Below are positions 45,355 through 53,267 of a DNA stretch of 64,000 bases, in pieces (within the stretch, counting starts at the first letter, position 1; each line of letters opens with the position of its first letter). Source of the DNA: Halocynthiibacter styelae (lineage in GTDB: Bacteria; Pseudomonadota; Alphaproteobacteria; Rhodobacterales; Rhodobacteraceae); the NCBI RefSeq assembly GCF_016123485.1, contig NZ_JADCKQ010000002.1, positions 1-64,000 on the forward strand. Direction: 5' to 3'. The translations under genes and the position numbers were made by a program. Under the pieces are notes generated by a model. It did not search any database and was not told where the DNA came from. It was given only the letters and a program-made list of their open reading frames with translations.

Positions 45355-47316
45355 ATGGCCGACGATCTTCTTGGCGCCCCTGAACCTGAAAAAACCTATG
45401 ACGCATCTTCAATCAAGGTGCTCAAAGGCATGGAAGCCGTGCGCCTGCGCCCCGGTATGTATATCGGCGGCACCGATGAACGCGCCCTGCACCATATGGC
45501 GGCAGAGATTCTCGACAACTCGATGGATGAAGCGGTTGCGGGCCACGCCACCCGGATCGAAGTGGAATTGCATTCGGATTATTCCCTGACCGTACGCGAC
45601 AACGGGCGCGGCATTCCGATTGATCCCCACCCCGATGATCCCAGCAAATCCGCGCTTGAGATGATCTTCACCGAATTGCACGCAGGCGGCAAGTTTAACG
45701 GCGATGCTTATGAAACATCCGGTGGTCTGCATGGTGTAGGCGCGACCGTGGTGAACGCCCTGACCGACAGTCTTGTTGTGCAAGTGGCCAAGAACAAAGA
45801 ACTGCATGAGATCCGCTTTTCCAAAGGCGAACCCCTGACAGGTCTGGAAAAAATCGGCGCAGCCCCGAACCGCCGTGGCACCACCGTAACCTTCCACCCG
45901 GATCCAGAGATTTTCAAATCTCACAAGTTCAAGCCAGCACGTCTGCTGAAGATGGTGCGTTCAAAGGCATACCTGTTTGCGGGCGTTGAAATCCGCTGGA
46001 AATCGGAAATCGACGATCAGGAAACCCCGACGGAAGCTACCTTCCACTTCCCTGGCGGCCTGTCTGATTATCTGACTGAAACGCTGGGCAGCTCTACCGC
46101 CTATGCGGAACAACCTTTCTCGGGCACCGTTGATTTCAAAGAAAAGTTCGGCACTCCCGGCAAAGTCGAATGGGCGATCAACTGGACACCCTCACGCGAT
46201 GGTTTCATTCAGTCTTTCTGTAACACCGTGCCCACGCCCGAAGGCGGCACCCATGAATCCGGTTTCTGGGCTGCGATCCTGAAGGGCATCCGCGCTTACG
46301 GCGAGTTGGTCAGCAACAAAAAAGCCACGCAGATCACCCGCGATGATCTGGTCACCGGCGGCTGTGCGCTGGTCTCTTGTTTCATTCGTGAACCGGAATT
46401 TGTGGGTCAGACGAAAGACCGTCTGGCAACCTCTGAGGCCCAGCGTCTGGTTGAAAACTCTGTCCGCGACCATTTTGACAACTGGCTGGCGGCAGATACG
46501 AAATCTGCCGGGGCTATCCTGGATTTCCTTATTCTGCGCGCGGAAGAACGTCTGCGCCGCCGCAAAGAAAAAGAAACCGCCCGTAAATCCGCGACGAAAA
46601 AGCTGCGCCTGCCGGGTAAGCTGACCGATTGTTCCAGCAAAGACCGTGCCGGCACCGAACTGTTCATCGTCGAGGGTGACTCTGCGGGTGGGTCTGGCAA
46701 AGGCGCGCGTAATCGTGTGAACCAGGCCCTTCTGCCCCTGAAAGGTAAGATCCTCAACGTGTTGGGCGCGGCCAGTTCCAAGCTGAACACCAACGCGGAA
46801 ATCAATGACCTGTGTGAAGCGCTTGGCGTAGGCATGGGCACAAAATTCAACGTCGATGACCTGCGCTATGACAAGATCATCATCATGACCGATGCGGATG
46901 TCGACGGGGCGCATATTGCAGCTTTGTTGATGACGTTTTTCTACACACAGATGCGCCCGCTGATTGATCAGGGCCACCTCTATCTGGCCTGTCCGCCGCT
47001 CTATCGTCTGACCCAGGGCGCAAAACGCATCTATGTGGCCACAGATGCCGAGAAAGACCGGATCCTGGAAAAGGGCCTTGGTGGTAAAGGGAAAATTGAC
47101 CTGCAGCGGTTTAAGGGCCTTGGTGAAATGGACGCCAAAGACCTGAAAGAAACCACAATGGACCCAAAAACCCGCAAGCTGATCCGCGTCACCATTGACG
47201 AAGACGAGCCCGGCGAAACCAGCGATCTTGTGGAACGTCTGATGGGCAAAAAACCCGAGATGCGCTTCCAGTATATCCAGGAAAACGCAAGGTTCGTTGA
47301 GGAGCTGGATGTTTAG
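45355..47316 (+). CDS. parE: DNA topoisomerase IV subunit B
   Basis: ParE is the ATPase subunit of topoisomerase IV, which unlinks daughter chromosomes. The 653 residues contain a GHKL ATPase domain (EILDNSMDEAVAG with the catalytic Glu, DNGRGIPID and GGLHGVGATVVNAL), the transducer domain, and a TOPRIM domain with EGDSAGGS and DADVDGAHI. The C-terminal part QRFKGLGEMD is conserved. The length separates it from the longer GyrB. The TIR gene begins 25 bases after its stop without a terminator. Confidence 0.97.
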   Translation: MADDLLGAPEPEKTYDASSIKVLKGMEAVRLRPGMYIGGTDERALHHMAAEILDNSMDEAVAGHATRIEVELHSDYSLTVRDNGRGIPIDPHPDDPSKSALEMIFTELHAGGKFNGDAYETSGGLHGVGATVVNALTDSLVVQVAKNKELHEIRFSKGEPLTGLEKIGAAPNRRGTTVTFHPDPEIFKSHKFKPARLLKMVRSKAYLFAGVEIRWKSEIDDQETPTEATFHFPGGLSDYLTETLGSSTAYAEQPFSGTVDFKEKFGTPGKVEWAINWTPSRDGFIQSFCNTVPTPEGGTHESGFWAAILKGIRAYGELVSNKKATQITRDDLVTGGCALVSCFIREPEFVGQTKDRLATSEAQRLVENSVRDHFDNWLAADTKSAGAILDFLILRAEERLRRRKEKETARKSATKKLRLPGKLTDCSSKDRAGTELFIVEGDSAGGSGKGARNRVNQALLPLKGKILNVLGAASSKLNTNAEINDLCEALGVGMGTKFNVDDLRYDKIIIMTDADVDGAHIAALLMTFFYTQMRPLIDQGHLYLACPPLYRLTQGAKRIYVATDAEKDRILEKGLGGKGKIDLQRFKGLGEMDAKDLKETTMDPKTRKLIRVTIDEDEPGETSDLVERLMGKKPEMRFQYIQENARFVEELDV

Positions 47317-47341
47317 AACTTTGTAAAACTATGGAGATTAT

Positions 47342-48190
47342 ATGACGAACGTATTTATTAGCTGGAGTGGCGATCTTAGCAAGAAACTCGCGGAAGAACT
47401 AAGTCGCTGGATTCCGTCAGTGCTACAATTTGCAAAGCCTTACTTTACTCCGAATGACATTGAAAAAGGTACAAAATGGGGCTCAGAAATCTCCCAAAAG
47501 CTCTCTGAAACCCACATTGGTATTGTATGTTTAACACGAGAGAATTTCGAGCGACCTTGGATCCTGTTTGAAGCAGGAGCGTTATCCAAAGATATAGACG
47601 CTTCAAAAGTTTGCTCAATTCTATTTGGAATGGAGCCTTCGGACCTGTCAGGTCCGTTGACAACATTTCAAACAACTCAGTTTGAGAAACGTGATTTTAA
47701 AAAATTGCTCTCGACTATCAATGAAACGGGAGGCGACCAGAAGTTAAATCAGGAAACCTTTGACCGCGTCTTCGAGATGTGGTGGCCACAGTTACAAGCC
47801 TCTGTGGAGAAGATCTTAAATGCGAAAACTAAAAAGGATAGCAAAGAGCTCAGAGCCGATCGTGACATTCTAGAAGAAATTCTTGCTCTCACCAGAATTT
47901 CGGCTCGAAATCGCGCCCGATACGCAGAGAAACATAGCCTTTTCCCCGGTATAGCCAATCAACTTTGTTCAAATGCTACCATGATTGTCCAAGCTTCCAA
48001 GTTTTATAAGGATCTTGATTTATTGGAAGTCTCCGCTTCGATTGCAGACAGTATTGCAATGATTGCAAATGAATTCCCTCAAGATAATCATGAAACAAAA
48101 GACCTTCTGTCGCGACTAAATCACGAAAGTTCGAGCGCTCGTTCTGACATAAAAAGACAAAAAGAACTCGACGAAGAAATACCTTTCTAA
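47342..48190 (+). CDS. TIR-domain protein, possible defence gene
   Basis: This is a 282-residue protein. Residues about 1-150 are a bacterial TIR domain: MTNVFISWSGDLSKKLAEEL at the start, YFTPNDIEKGTKW, and the Glu77 in ILFEAGALSK, which is a candidate catalytic residue for NAD-cleaving TIR enzymes. Residues 160-282 are helical with no recognised domain. TIR proteins of this class are often anti-phage effectors. The gene is visibly AT-richer than its neighbours and carries different codon choices, suggesting transfer. It follows parE closely and lacks an obvious sensor partner, so its trigger is unknown. Confidence 0.85.
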   Translation: MTNVFISWSGDLSKKLAEELSRWIPSVLQFAKPYFTPNDIEKGTKWGSEISQKLSETHIGIVCLTRENFERPWILFEAGALSKDIDASKVCSILFGMEPSDLSGPLTTFQTTQFEKRDFKKLLSTINETGGDQKLNQETFDRVFEMWWPQLQASVEKILNAKTKKDSKELRADRDILEEILALTRISARNRARYAEKHSLFPGIANQLCSNATMIVQASKFYKDLDLLEVSASIADSIAMIANEFPQDNHETKDLLSRLNHESSSARSDIKRQKELDEEIPF

Positions 48191-48582
48191 CGCCCATGCC
48201 CCGCATGGGCAGCGCCTGACCCTCCCCACGGGAGGGCGCTTCGCACCCACCCAGGGTCATGCTCTGCCCTCCGCAAATGTTCCGCAACATTTCAACACGA
48301 CTTCAAGCCGAGGTTCGGAAGAAGTAACGTCCAACACGCGCCTGTTCATCGGGCTTACGCCGTGCCACTGGCACGACGGTCCCTCTTCATCCCCACGGGA
48401 GGGGGCTTCACCTCCACCCGCGGTCCGGGCCTGCCCTCCGCAAATGTCGCGCATCAGTTCAGACTCCCCCCGCAACCGCTTCTCTTCATTGCCCCATCAC
48501 AGTTCCGTAACGTAGCGCGCTTTCCGCTTGCACCCTGACCACCGTCAGGCAAACCTGCCCGCAACATGTGAAGGATGCCGCC
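48191..48582. repeat. Non-coding gap with an imperfect direct repeat and hairpins
   Basis: No gene was found. The blocks 48224-48280 and 48391-48447 match at about 47 of 57 positions by eye, with no gaps. GCCCATGC/GCATGGGC at 48192-48210, directly after the TIR stop, and CGTGCC/GGCACG at 48361-48375 are short hairpins. The block may be an interspersed repeat family of the genome. Confidence 0.75.
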
Positions 48583-49032
48583 ATGAACCCGACCACTTTC
48601 TATGCTTCGATCATGCTTGCTGCCGGGATCGGCATTCCTGTGCTGGCGGCGCTGAACGCACGTCTGGGGCAACATCTGGGTTCCCCGGCCGCCGCAGGGT
48701 TCATCCTGTTCATCGTCGCTCTGACCTCGACCGCTTGTGTAATGATGCTGACCTCTGGTCCTTCTGTATTGAAGCTTGCCCCGACAGCCCCGAAACATCT
48801 GTTCATGGCCGGTTTCCTGGTCACCTTTTACCTGCTCTCCATCACCTGGATCGCCCCGAAATTCGGCGTGGGCAATGCTGTGTTCTTTGTGCTTCTGGGT
48901 CAGATGATCTCGGCTGCGGCAATTGACCACTGGGGATTGTTCGGTGCGCAGACGTCGCCCCTCACCTTCACCCGCGCCCTTGGCGTTGGCACAATGGCGC
49001 TTGGCGTCTGGATCACACAGCTTGGCCGTTGA
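48583..49032 (+). CDS. YdcZ/DMT-family membrane protein
   Basis: This is a 149-residue membrane protein with five likely hydrophobic helices. It matches the DUF606/YdcZ group of the drug/metabolite transporter superfamily. It has the family's ALNARLGQHLGSPAAAGF near the N-terminus and FGVGNAVFFVLLGQMISAAA further on. The ATG at 48583 has AAGGA eight bases before it and was chosen over a GTG at 48568. The substrate is unknown. Confidence 0.88.
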   Translation: MNPTTFYASIMLAAGIGIPVLAALNARLGQHLGSPAAAGFILFIVALTSTACVMMLTSGPSVLKLAPTAPKHLFMAGFLVTFYLLSITWIAPKFGVGNAVFFVLLGQMISAAAIDHWGLFGAQTSPLTFTRALGVGTMALGVWITQLGR

Positions 49033-49109
49033 TCAACTCCGCGCGACCAAAGATTGCAGCTGCCGGGCAAAATGCGCTATCAATGAAGCGTAAGTAACCG
49101 GACGGGCCC

Positions 49110-49952
49110 GTGGATTTAGTGATCGACAATCAGATAATTTTCATCGCCGGATGTTTTTTCATTGGCGTACTTGGCACCTGGTTTATGCTGCGGTGCAACT
49201 GTACGCGCAAAGGCTGGTATATTGCGGATCTGATGTGGGTCGGCCTTGGGGGCTTTGGGGCGGTGACAGCCCTGCTGGCTGGCGTCTGGCAGGAAGACAG
49301 CTCGCGCCTTGATCGCCAGATCGCGGTGGCCTTTGCCGTGACCCGGCAGTTTGAACATGACGCCGCGCGTTTCCGCCTGACCTTTTGTGATGATGCGCCA
49401 CTTGCGCAGGGAACAGAAGACGATGTGGCTATGCTCTGTGACAAGGTTGAATTCCTCTCGGCCTCTGTTTCCGGAAACCGCCAGCTGCCCCTGTTCTATG
49501 AAGTTGCACGCACTCCGACACCGCTGGAAGAACTTGGTATCTTGCTGAGCGTCTGGGGCGGTCGCCCACATGATGATATGGAAGAGGCCGGGATGACCCC
49601 AACAGGCCAGGGATTTGACCCTATGGAGCTGCTGGTGTTTGAGGCCCGCGATATGGGCACCGAAGAAGCGCTGCAATCCCTGATCACCTTCGCAAAGACT
49701 GCCAGTGCCTCTGACGCCAACGCGGCCTATTCCGCACGCGCAGGGTTCATTGTGATCGCCCAGGCTTATGACGAATTGCTGGCCCAGGTATCCGGGCTGA
49801 AACAGGAATGGGATTTTCTGCAGGAAAACGTGTTGCTTCTGCTGTTGCAAATCTTCGCACTTTGCCTTGTGGCCTTTGCGGCCCCTTTCCGCATCGGGAA
49901 ATCCCTGGTTGATCTGGGCAATCCCCCTGATCTGGGCGACAGCGCATTCTGA
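49110..49952 (+). CDS. Membrane protein of unknown function
   Basis: I do not recognise this 280-residue protein. It has two N-terminal transmembrane helices at about residues 8-26 and 40-62, a soluble mainly helical middle part of about 170 residues, and one C-terminal helix at about residues 242-262. The middle has five acidic or neutral helices without a known motif. The GTG at 49110 is the start. It is followed by a convergent dipeptidase gene. A sensor or envelope role is possible, but there is no direct evidence. Confidence 0.75.
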   Translation: MDLVIDNQIIFIAGCFFIGVLGTWFMLRCNCTRKGWYIADLMWVGLGGFGAVTALLAGVWQEDSSRLDRQIAVAFAVTRQFEHDAARFRLTFCDDAPLAQGTEDDVAMLCDKVEFLSASVSGNRQLPLFYEVARTPTPLEELGILLSVWGGRPHDDMEEAGMTPTGQGFDPMELLVFEARDMGTEEALQSLITFAKTASASDANAAYSARAGFIVIAQAYDELLAQVSGLKQEWDFLQENVLLLLLQIFALCLVAFAAPFRIGKSLVDLGNPPDLGDSAF

Positions 49953-49958
49953 CCTGAT

Positions 49959-51038
49959 TCAATCCCCTTTCCAGGTGCGCTCCAGAACCTGCATCCAGTT
50001 TTCAAAACACAGCTTGTGGATCAGGGCATCGCTATACCCATGGTCTCGCATAGCTTTGACCAACACAGGCAGCCCCGCCACATCGTGAATTGAAACGGGA
50101 ACGGTCGCACCGTCAAAATCTGAACCCAACCCGACGTGATCCTCACCACAGATCCTGATCATATGATCAAGATGCATCAGCATATCTGTCACAGGCGTTT
50201 CGGGTAACATCTTGCCGTCCGGGCGCAGAAAAGCCGTTGCAAAATTCAGCCCGATCATGCCTTTGCTTTCACCGATCGCCTGCAATTGCCGATCCGTCAG
50301 ATTCCGGGCATGTGGACAGATCGCATGCGCATTGGAATGGGTCGCAACAAGTGGCGCATCGGAAAGTTCAGCCACATCCCAAAACCCTTTTTCGTTCAGG
50401 TGGCTCAGATCCACCATCACACCCAGGGCATTGCATTTCCGGATAAGTGCTTTGCCAGCCGGGGTAAGGCCTTCGCCGATATCGCCGTCAGACGGATAGG
50501 CAAACGGAACGCCTTCCGCAAAAATTGTCGGACGGGACCACACGGGCCCAAGTGAACGCAAACCAGCCGCATAGAACACATCCAGGGCAACAAGATCAGC
50601 GTCAATCGCCTCGGCACCTTCCATATGCATGATGGCAGCAATCCTTCCTGAAGAAACGGTTTCACGGATGTCTTTGACGGAACGGCAGATCTTTACAGCG
50701 CCCTGTCGCTCCATTTCGATCAGGATACCCATCTGTGTCAAAGCAACGGGCAGTGCATTCCGATATTCCAGCGCTTGAGGAAGCGGAAGGTTATATGCTG
50801 GTTTCAGCATTTCAGAAAAGAGATCACCGCCAGGATCTTCTGACGGGACATAAATCGCAAAGAATCCGCCTGCAAATCCCCCTGTCTCACTGCGGGGTAT
50901 GTCAATATGCCCACTGCACCCCTGAACAAAACGGGCCACGGCATCTCTGACATCACCCTTCGCAGGAACCATCCCGTTGAGCTTCAGCAAAACGTCGTTG
51001 TGACCATCGAAAATCAACTGCGGATCTTGCTGTACCAT
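49959..51038 (-). CDS. Membrane dipeptidase, M19 family
   Basis: This is a 359-residue zinc hydrolase of the M19 renal dipeptidase family. Metal ligands are seen as DGHND at residues 11-15, the Glu in MHMEGAEA, and the His residues in DLSHLNEKG and THSNAHAICPHARNLTD. The aspartate is in GLGSDFDGA. Members cleave dipeptides, including D-amino acid containing ones. There is no signal peptide, so the enzyme is probably cytoplasmic. The start has GGGAGAC upstream. Confidence 0.93.
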   Translation of the reverse strand: MVQQDPQLIFDGHNDVLLKLNGMVPAKGDVRDAVARFVQGCSGHIDIPRSETGGFAGGFFAIYVPSEDPGGDLFSEMLKPAYNLPLPQALEYRNALPVALTQMGILIEMERQGAVKICRSVKDIRETVSSGRIAAIMHMEGAEAIDADLVALDVFYAAGLRSLGPVWSRPTIFAEGVPFAYPSDGDIGEGLTPAGKALIRKCNALGVMVDLSHLNEKGFWDVAELSDAPLVATHSNAHAICPHARNLTDRQLQAIGESKGMIGLNFATAFLRPDGKMLPETPVTDMLMHLDHMIRICGEDHVGLGSDFDGATVPVSIHDVAGLPVLVKAMRDHGYSDALIHKLCFENWMQVLERTWKGD

Positions 51039-51126
51039 CTGATCTGTCTCCCTGTTTCGACAGAAAAGAATGAACTACAGTTGCTGCCTGTAAGAAAGTA
51101 CAAATCACAGATGTTTCAGAGAAATA

Positions 51127-51213
51127 TGGTACGGGCGACGGGACTTGAACCCGTAAGCTAATAAAAGCGAGGGATTTTAAGTCCCTTGTGTCTACCGATT
51201 CCACCACGCCCGC
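51127..51213 (-). tRNA. tRNA-Leu (UAA)
   Basis: The minus strand folds into a tRNA with a 7-bp acceptor stem GCGGGCG/CGCCCGT (one G-U pair). The anticodon loop CTTAAAA gives anticodon UAA. There is a long type II variable arm and the T loop GGTTCAAGTCC. The CCA end is encoded in the genome. Confidence 0.95.
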
Positions 51214-51827
51214 ATCATAGACCAAAACGACGGATCTGCCTGAACAGGTATCTTTTCGCCTCTGTCTTATCCCATGTGATAAAGTTTCATGCTGCCGGGT
51301 GCAACCCGGTCTTTAACTGAAAACATTCGGTATCCGACCTGCAAAAATGAGGCACAGGATCGACAATAAAAATCGTCCCCCTCAACGGAATAGAATGGAA
51401 GCAACCGGAGCAGTCAGCGTGATTCCAAATTCCAGAAAATCGCTTTACTTTCAACAAATGGGCATCCTGCACTTTGTATGGCCGGCACAATATTTTCAAA
51501 GGGTTACAATCAATGTGTCCCAGTATGTCTATTCCGCCGCACAAGTATGGGGACTTACAGGTGGTGCGTTTCATAGCCTGGGCAATCCACCATCCGATAG
51601 AATCTACATTGTTCCCAACTCCGACAGCCACAACACTCGCACGACCAAACTTGACAGATTTTCAATCGCCCCTTGCAATTTAGGTTGATTTCATCCATCA
51701 GCACCTTGCTAACGTTCTTCTTTTTCGACCAACTGTCCCCTGCTATCTGGCGCTCAGTCTTTCGATCCAGACCGACCACGCCAGGCAGCCGCACTAATGC
51801 GGGCTGCAATAATAGGAGATTACGGAC
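51214..51827. other. Gap of about 600 bases with no convincing gene
   Basis: Two overlapping frames on opposite strands (51347-51688 + and 51287-51631 -) have no ribosome binding site or family match and are left out. A CCGGGT/ACCCGG hairpin lies at 51295-51309. The right-hand part probably contains the promoter and leader of the second cspA. Confidence 0.65.
51785..51807 (+). promoter_or_regulatory. Leader hairpin just upstream of the second cspA
   Basis: GCAGCCGCA and TGCGGGCTGC pair with one bulge and a CTAA loop, ending nine bases before the ribosome binding site GGAG. It may act as an RNA thermometer or stability element. Confidence 0.55.
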
Positions 51828-52034
51828 ATGGCCACAGGCACCGTAAAATGGTTTAATACTACAAAAGGCTTCGGCTTCATCGCACCTGAAGGCGGCGGAA
51901 GTGACGTTTTTGTACACATTTCTGCAGTCGAACGCTCTGGTCTGTCTGACCTTGCGGACAACCAGAAAGTAACTTTCGACACCGAAGCCAGCCGCGACGG
52001 TCGTGAAAGCGCTGTGAACCTCGAACTGGTATAA
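51828..52034 (+). CDS. cspA: Cold-shock domain protein, second copy
   Basis: This is a 68-residue cold-shock protein with RNP1 KGFGFIAP and RNP2 VFVHIS, about three quarters identical to the copy at 29485 over the first 60 residues by eye. It probably binds single-stranded RNA. Both genes share GGAGAYTACGGA next to the start codon, a likely common control element. A perfect 24-bp palindromic terminator follows at 52061. Confidence 0.95.
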   Translation: MATGTVKWFNTTKGFGFIAPEGGGSDVFVHISAVERSGLSDLADNQKVTFDTEASRDGRESAVNLELV

Positions 52035-52060
52035 ACCATTCCGAGTTGAGAATTCTGAAA

Positions 52061-52089
52061 CGCGACACCAGATCTGGTGTCGCGTTTTG
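52061..52089 (+). terminator. Terminator of the second cspA
   Basis: A perfect 24-base palindrome, with half-arm CGCGACACCAGA at 52061-52072, is followed by TTTT. It lies about 25 bases after the cspA stop codon. Confidence 0.9.
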
Positions 52090-52341
52090 CATTTCAGGTC
52101 GCCGATTCATCTGTTGCGATTTTGATCACGTTGCAGACAGTTTTTGATCATCGCAACTCCCCCCCTGCAATCCGAATGCCCTGCCCACTGAGCAATCAAG
52201 GCAGAAGGACGCCAAGTATCAGATCATATCAATGCAGTGCCCTGAAGGGCTGGATTGGTAGTCAACGTGCCTCACACTCGTTTATTCGTGGAACACGAAA
52301 CGCAAAAATTGCCTGATAGATGTAGAAAAAATGGGATTGTA
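52090..52341. other. Non-coding stretch between cspA and tRNA-Gly
   Basis: Together with the terminator this makes a gap of about 300 bases after the second cspA. No gene, repeat or clear promoter was found. Transcription from the tRNA enters it from the right. Confidence 0.6.
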
Positions 52342-52415
52342 TGGAGCGGGTAGCGGGAATCGAACCCGCGCCTTAAGCTTGGAAGGCTCTTATGATACCA
52401 TTTCACCATACCCGC
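52342..52415 (-). tRNA. tRNA-Gly (UCC)
   Basis: The minus strand folds into a 71-base tRNA body plus an encoded CCA. The acceptor stem is GCGGGTA/TACCCGC and the anticodon loop CTTCCAA gives anticodon UCC. The T loop GGTTCGATTCC is standard. Confidence 0.95.
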
Positions 52416-52519
52416 GCTCGTGGGATTGAGTATGACACCCTCCTGGGAAGGTCAAGACCTTCTCTGGCTTTTCCTGCGCCCACTTCCATACAAAGGTATT
52501 CAGAGACGTACCCGGGATG

Positions 52520-53179
52520 TTAAGCGTCTGTCAGGGGAAGGATCAGCTGCGCCCCGGCAGCCTGGTTTGAGTTCACGTCTTTTCTCACGCGGTGGCAGGT
52601 GAACCGCCCTTCTGGTGAGGGCGTCATCAGTCGCGCGGCGCCGTGGCCTTCTTCCCCCAGCCACAAACCCCATTCCTCCGGTGTCAGCGTCACAGGCATC
52701 CGGTGATGCACCTTTGACAGGGTTTCATTCGCCGCCGTCGTCACAATCGCACAGCTGTTTGTCCCATCGCCCCAGCTCTGCCAGATGCCAGCCAGCACAG
52801 CGGGTGTTTTATCCGTTGGCCAGAAATACCAGGGCAGACGATTTCCATCTGTACCTTTCTGCCATTCATACCAACCCGATACCGGGATCAGACAGCGCCT
52901 CTGGCGGCAGGCCTCCCGGAAGGCAGGTTTTTCGGCGAGTGTTTCTGCCCTCGCGTTAATCAAAAGCGGCCCGTCTGTTTCAGTTTTATACCAATGTGGC
53001 AGGAAGCCCCAGCGCATGGATACAAAGCGCCGGGCGTCAGCACCACCGGTCACCACCGCGATCTGATCTGTCGGGCACAGGTTGTAATTGGGATCTGTCG
53101 GCAGATTGTTCGCAGGCAAAGCAGCAAACATCTGCGCCATGGCGTCATTTGGAAGGGTTACTACAAGGCGTCCACACAT
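52520..53179 (-). CDS. SOS response-associated peptidase (SRAP/HMCES family)
   Basis: This is a 219-residue SRAP-domain protein like E. coli YedK and human HMCES. The catalytic Cys2 follows the start Met (MCGRLVV) and is exposed after Met removal; it forms a covalent link with abasic sites in single-stranded DNA. Other conserved parts are NARAETLAEKPAF, RCLIPVSGWYEW and HHRMPV with the active-site His. The start at 53179 was fixed by the need for Cys2. It lies downstream of a 5'-nucleotidase and a terminator. Confidence 0.93.
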   Translation of the reverse strand: MCGRLVVTLPNDAMAQMFAALPANNLPTDPNYNLCPTDQIAVVTGGADARRFVSMRWGFLPHWYKTETDGPLLINARAETLAEKPAFREACRQRRCLIPVSGWYEWQKGTDGNRLPWYFWPTDKTPAVLAGIWQSWGDGTNSCAIVTTAANETLSKVHHRMPVTLTPEEWGLWLGEEGHGAARLMTPSPEGRFTCHRVRKDVNSNQAAGAQLILPLTDA

Positions 53180-53216
53180 GGGCATATTCTGCCAGTCCAC
53201 TGGCAGCTCAGCAAAC

Positions 53217-53248
53217 AAAAAGGGCGCAGCCAACCGGCCACGCCCTCT
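53217..53248 (-). terminator. 5'-nucleotidase terminator
   Basis: On the minus strand AGGGCG and CGCCCT pair with an inner GCC/GGC, then TTTTTG follows. It lies about 20-50 bases after the stop codon of the 5'-nucleotidase gene. Confidence 0.8.
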
Positions 53249-53267
53249 TCAATTCTGTCACGCAGAT

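Noticed and set aside
47342-48582. Prophage or integrative element around the TIR gene
   Set aside because: No integrase, transposase or attachment site was found; the nearest tRNA is about 2.5 kb away beyond ordinary genes.
51287-51688. Overlapping small frames on both strands after tRNA-Leu
   Set aside because: They lack a ribosome binding site and family resemblance; their composition looks non-coding.
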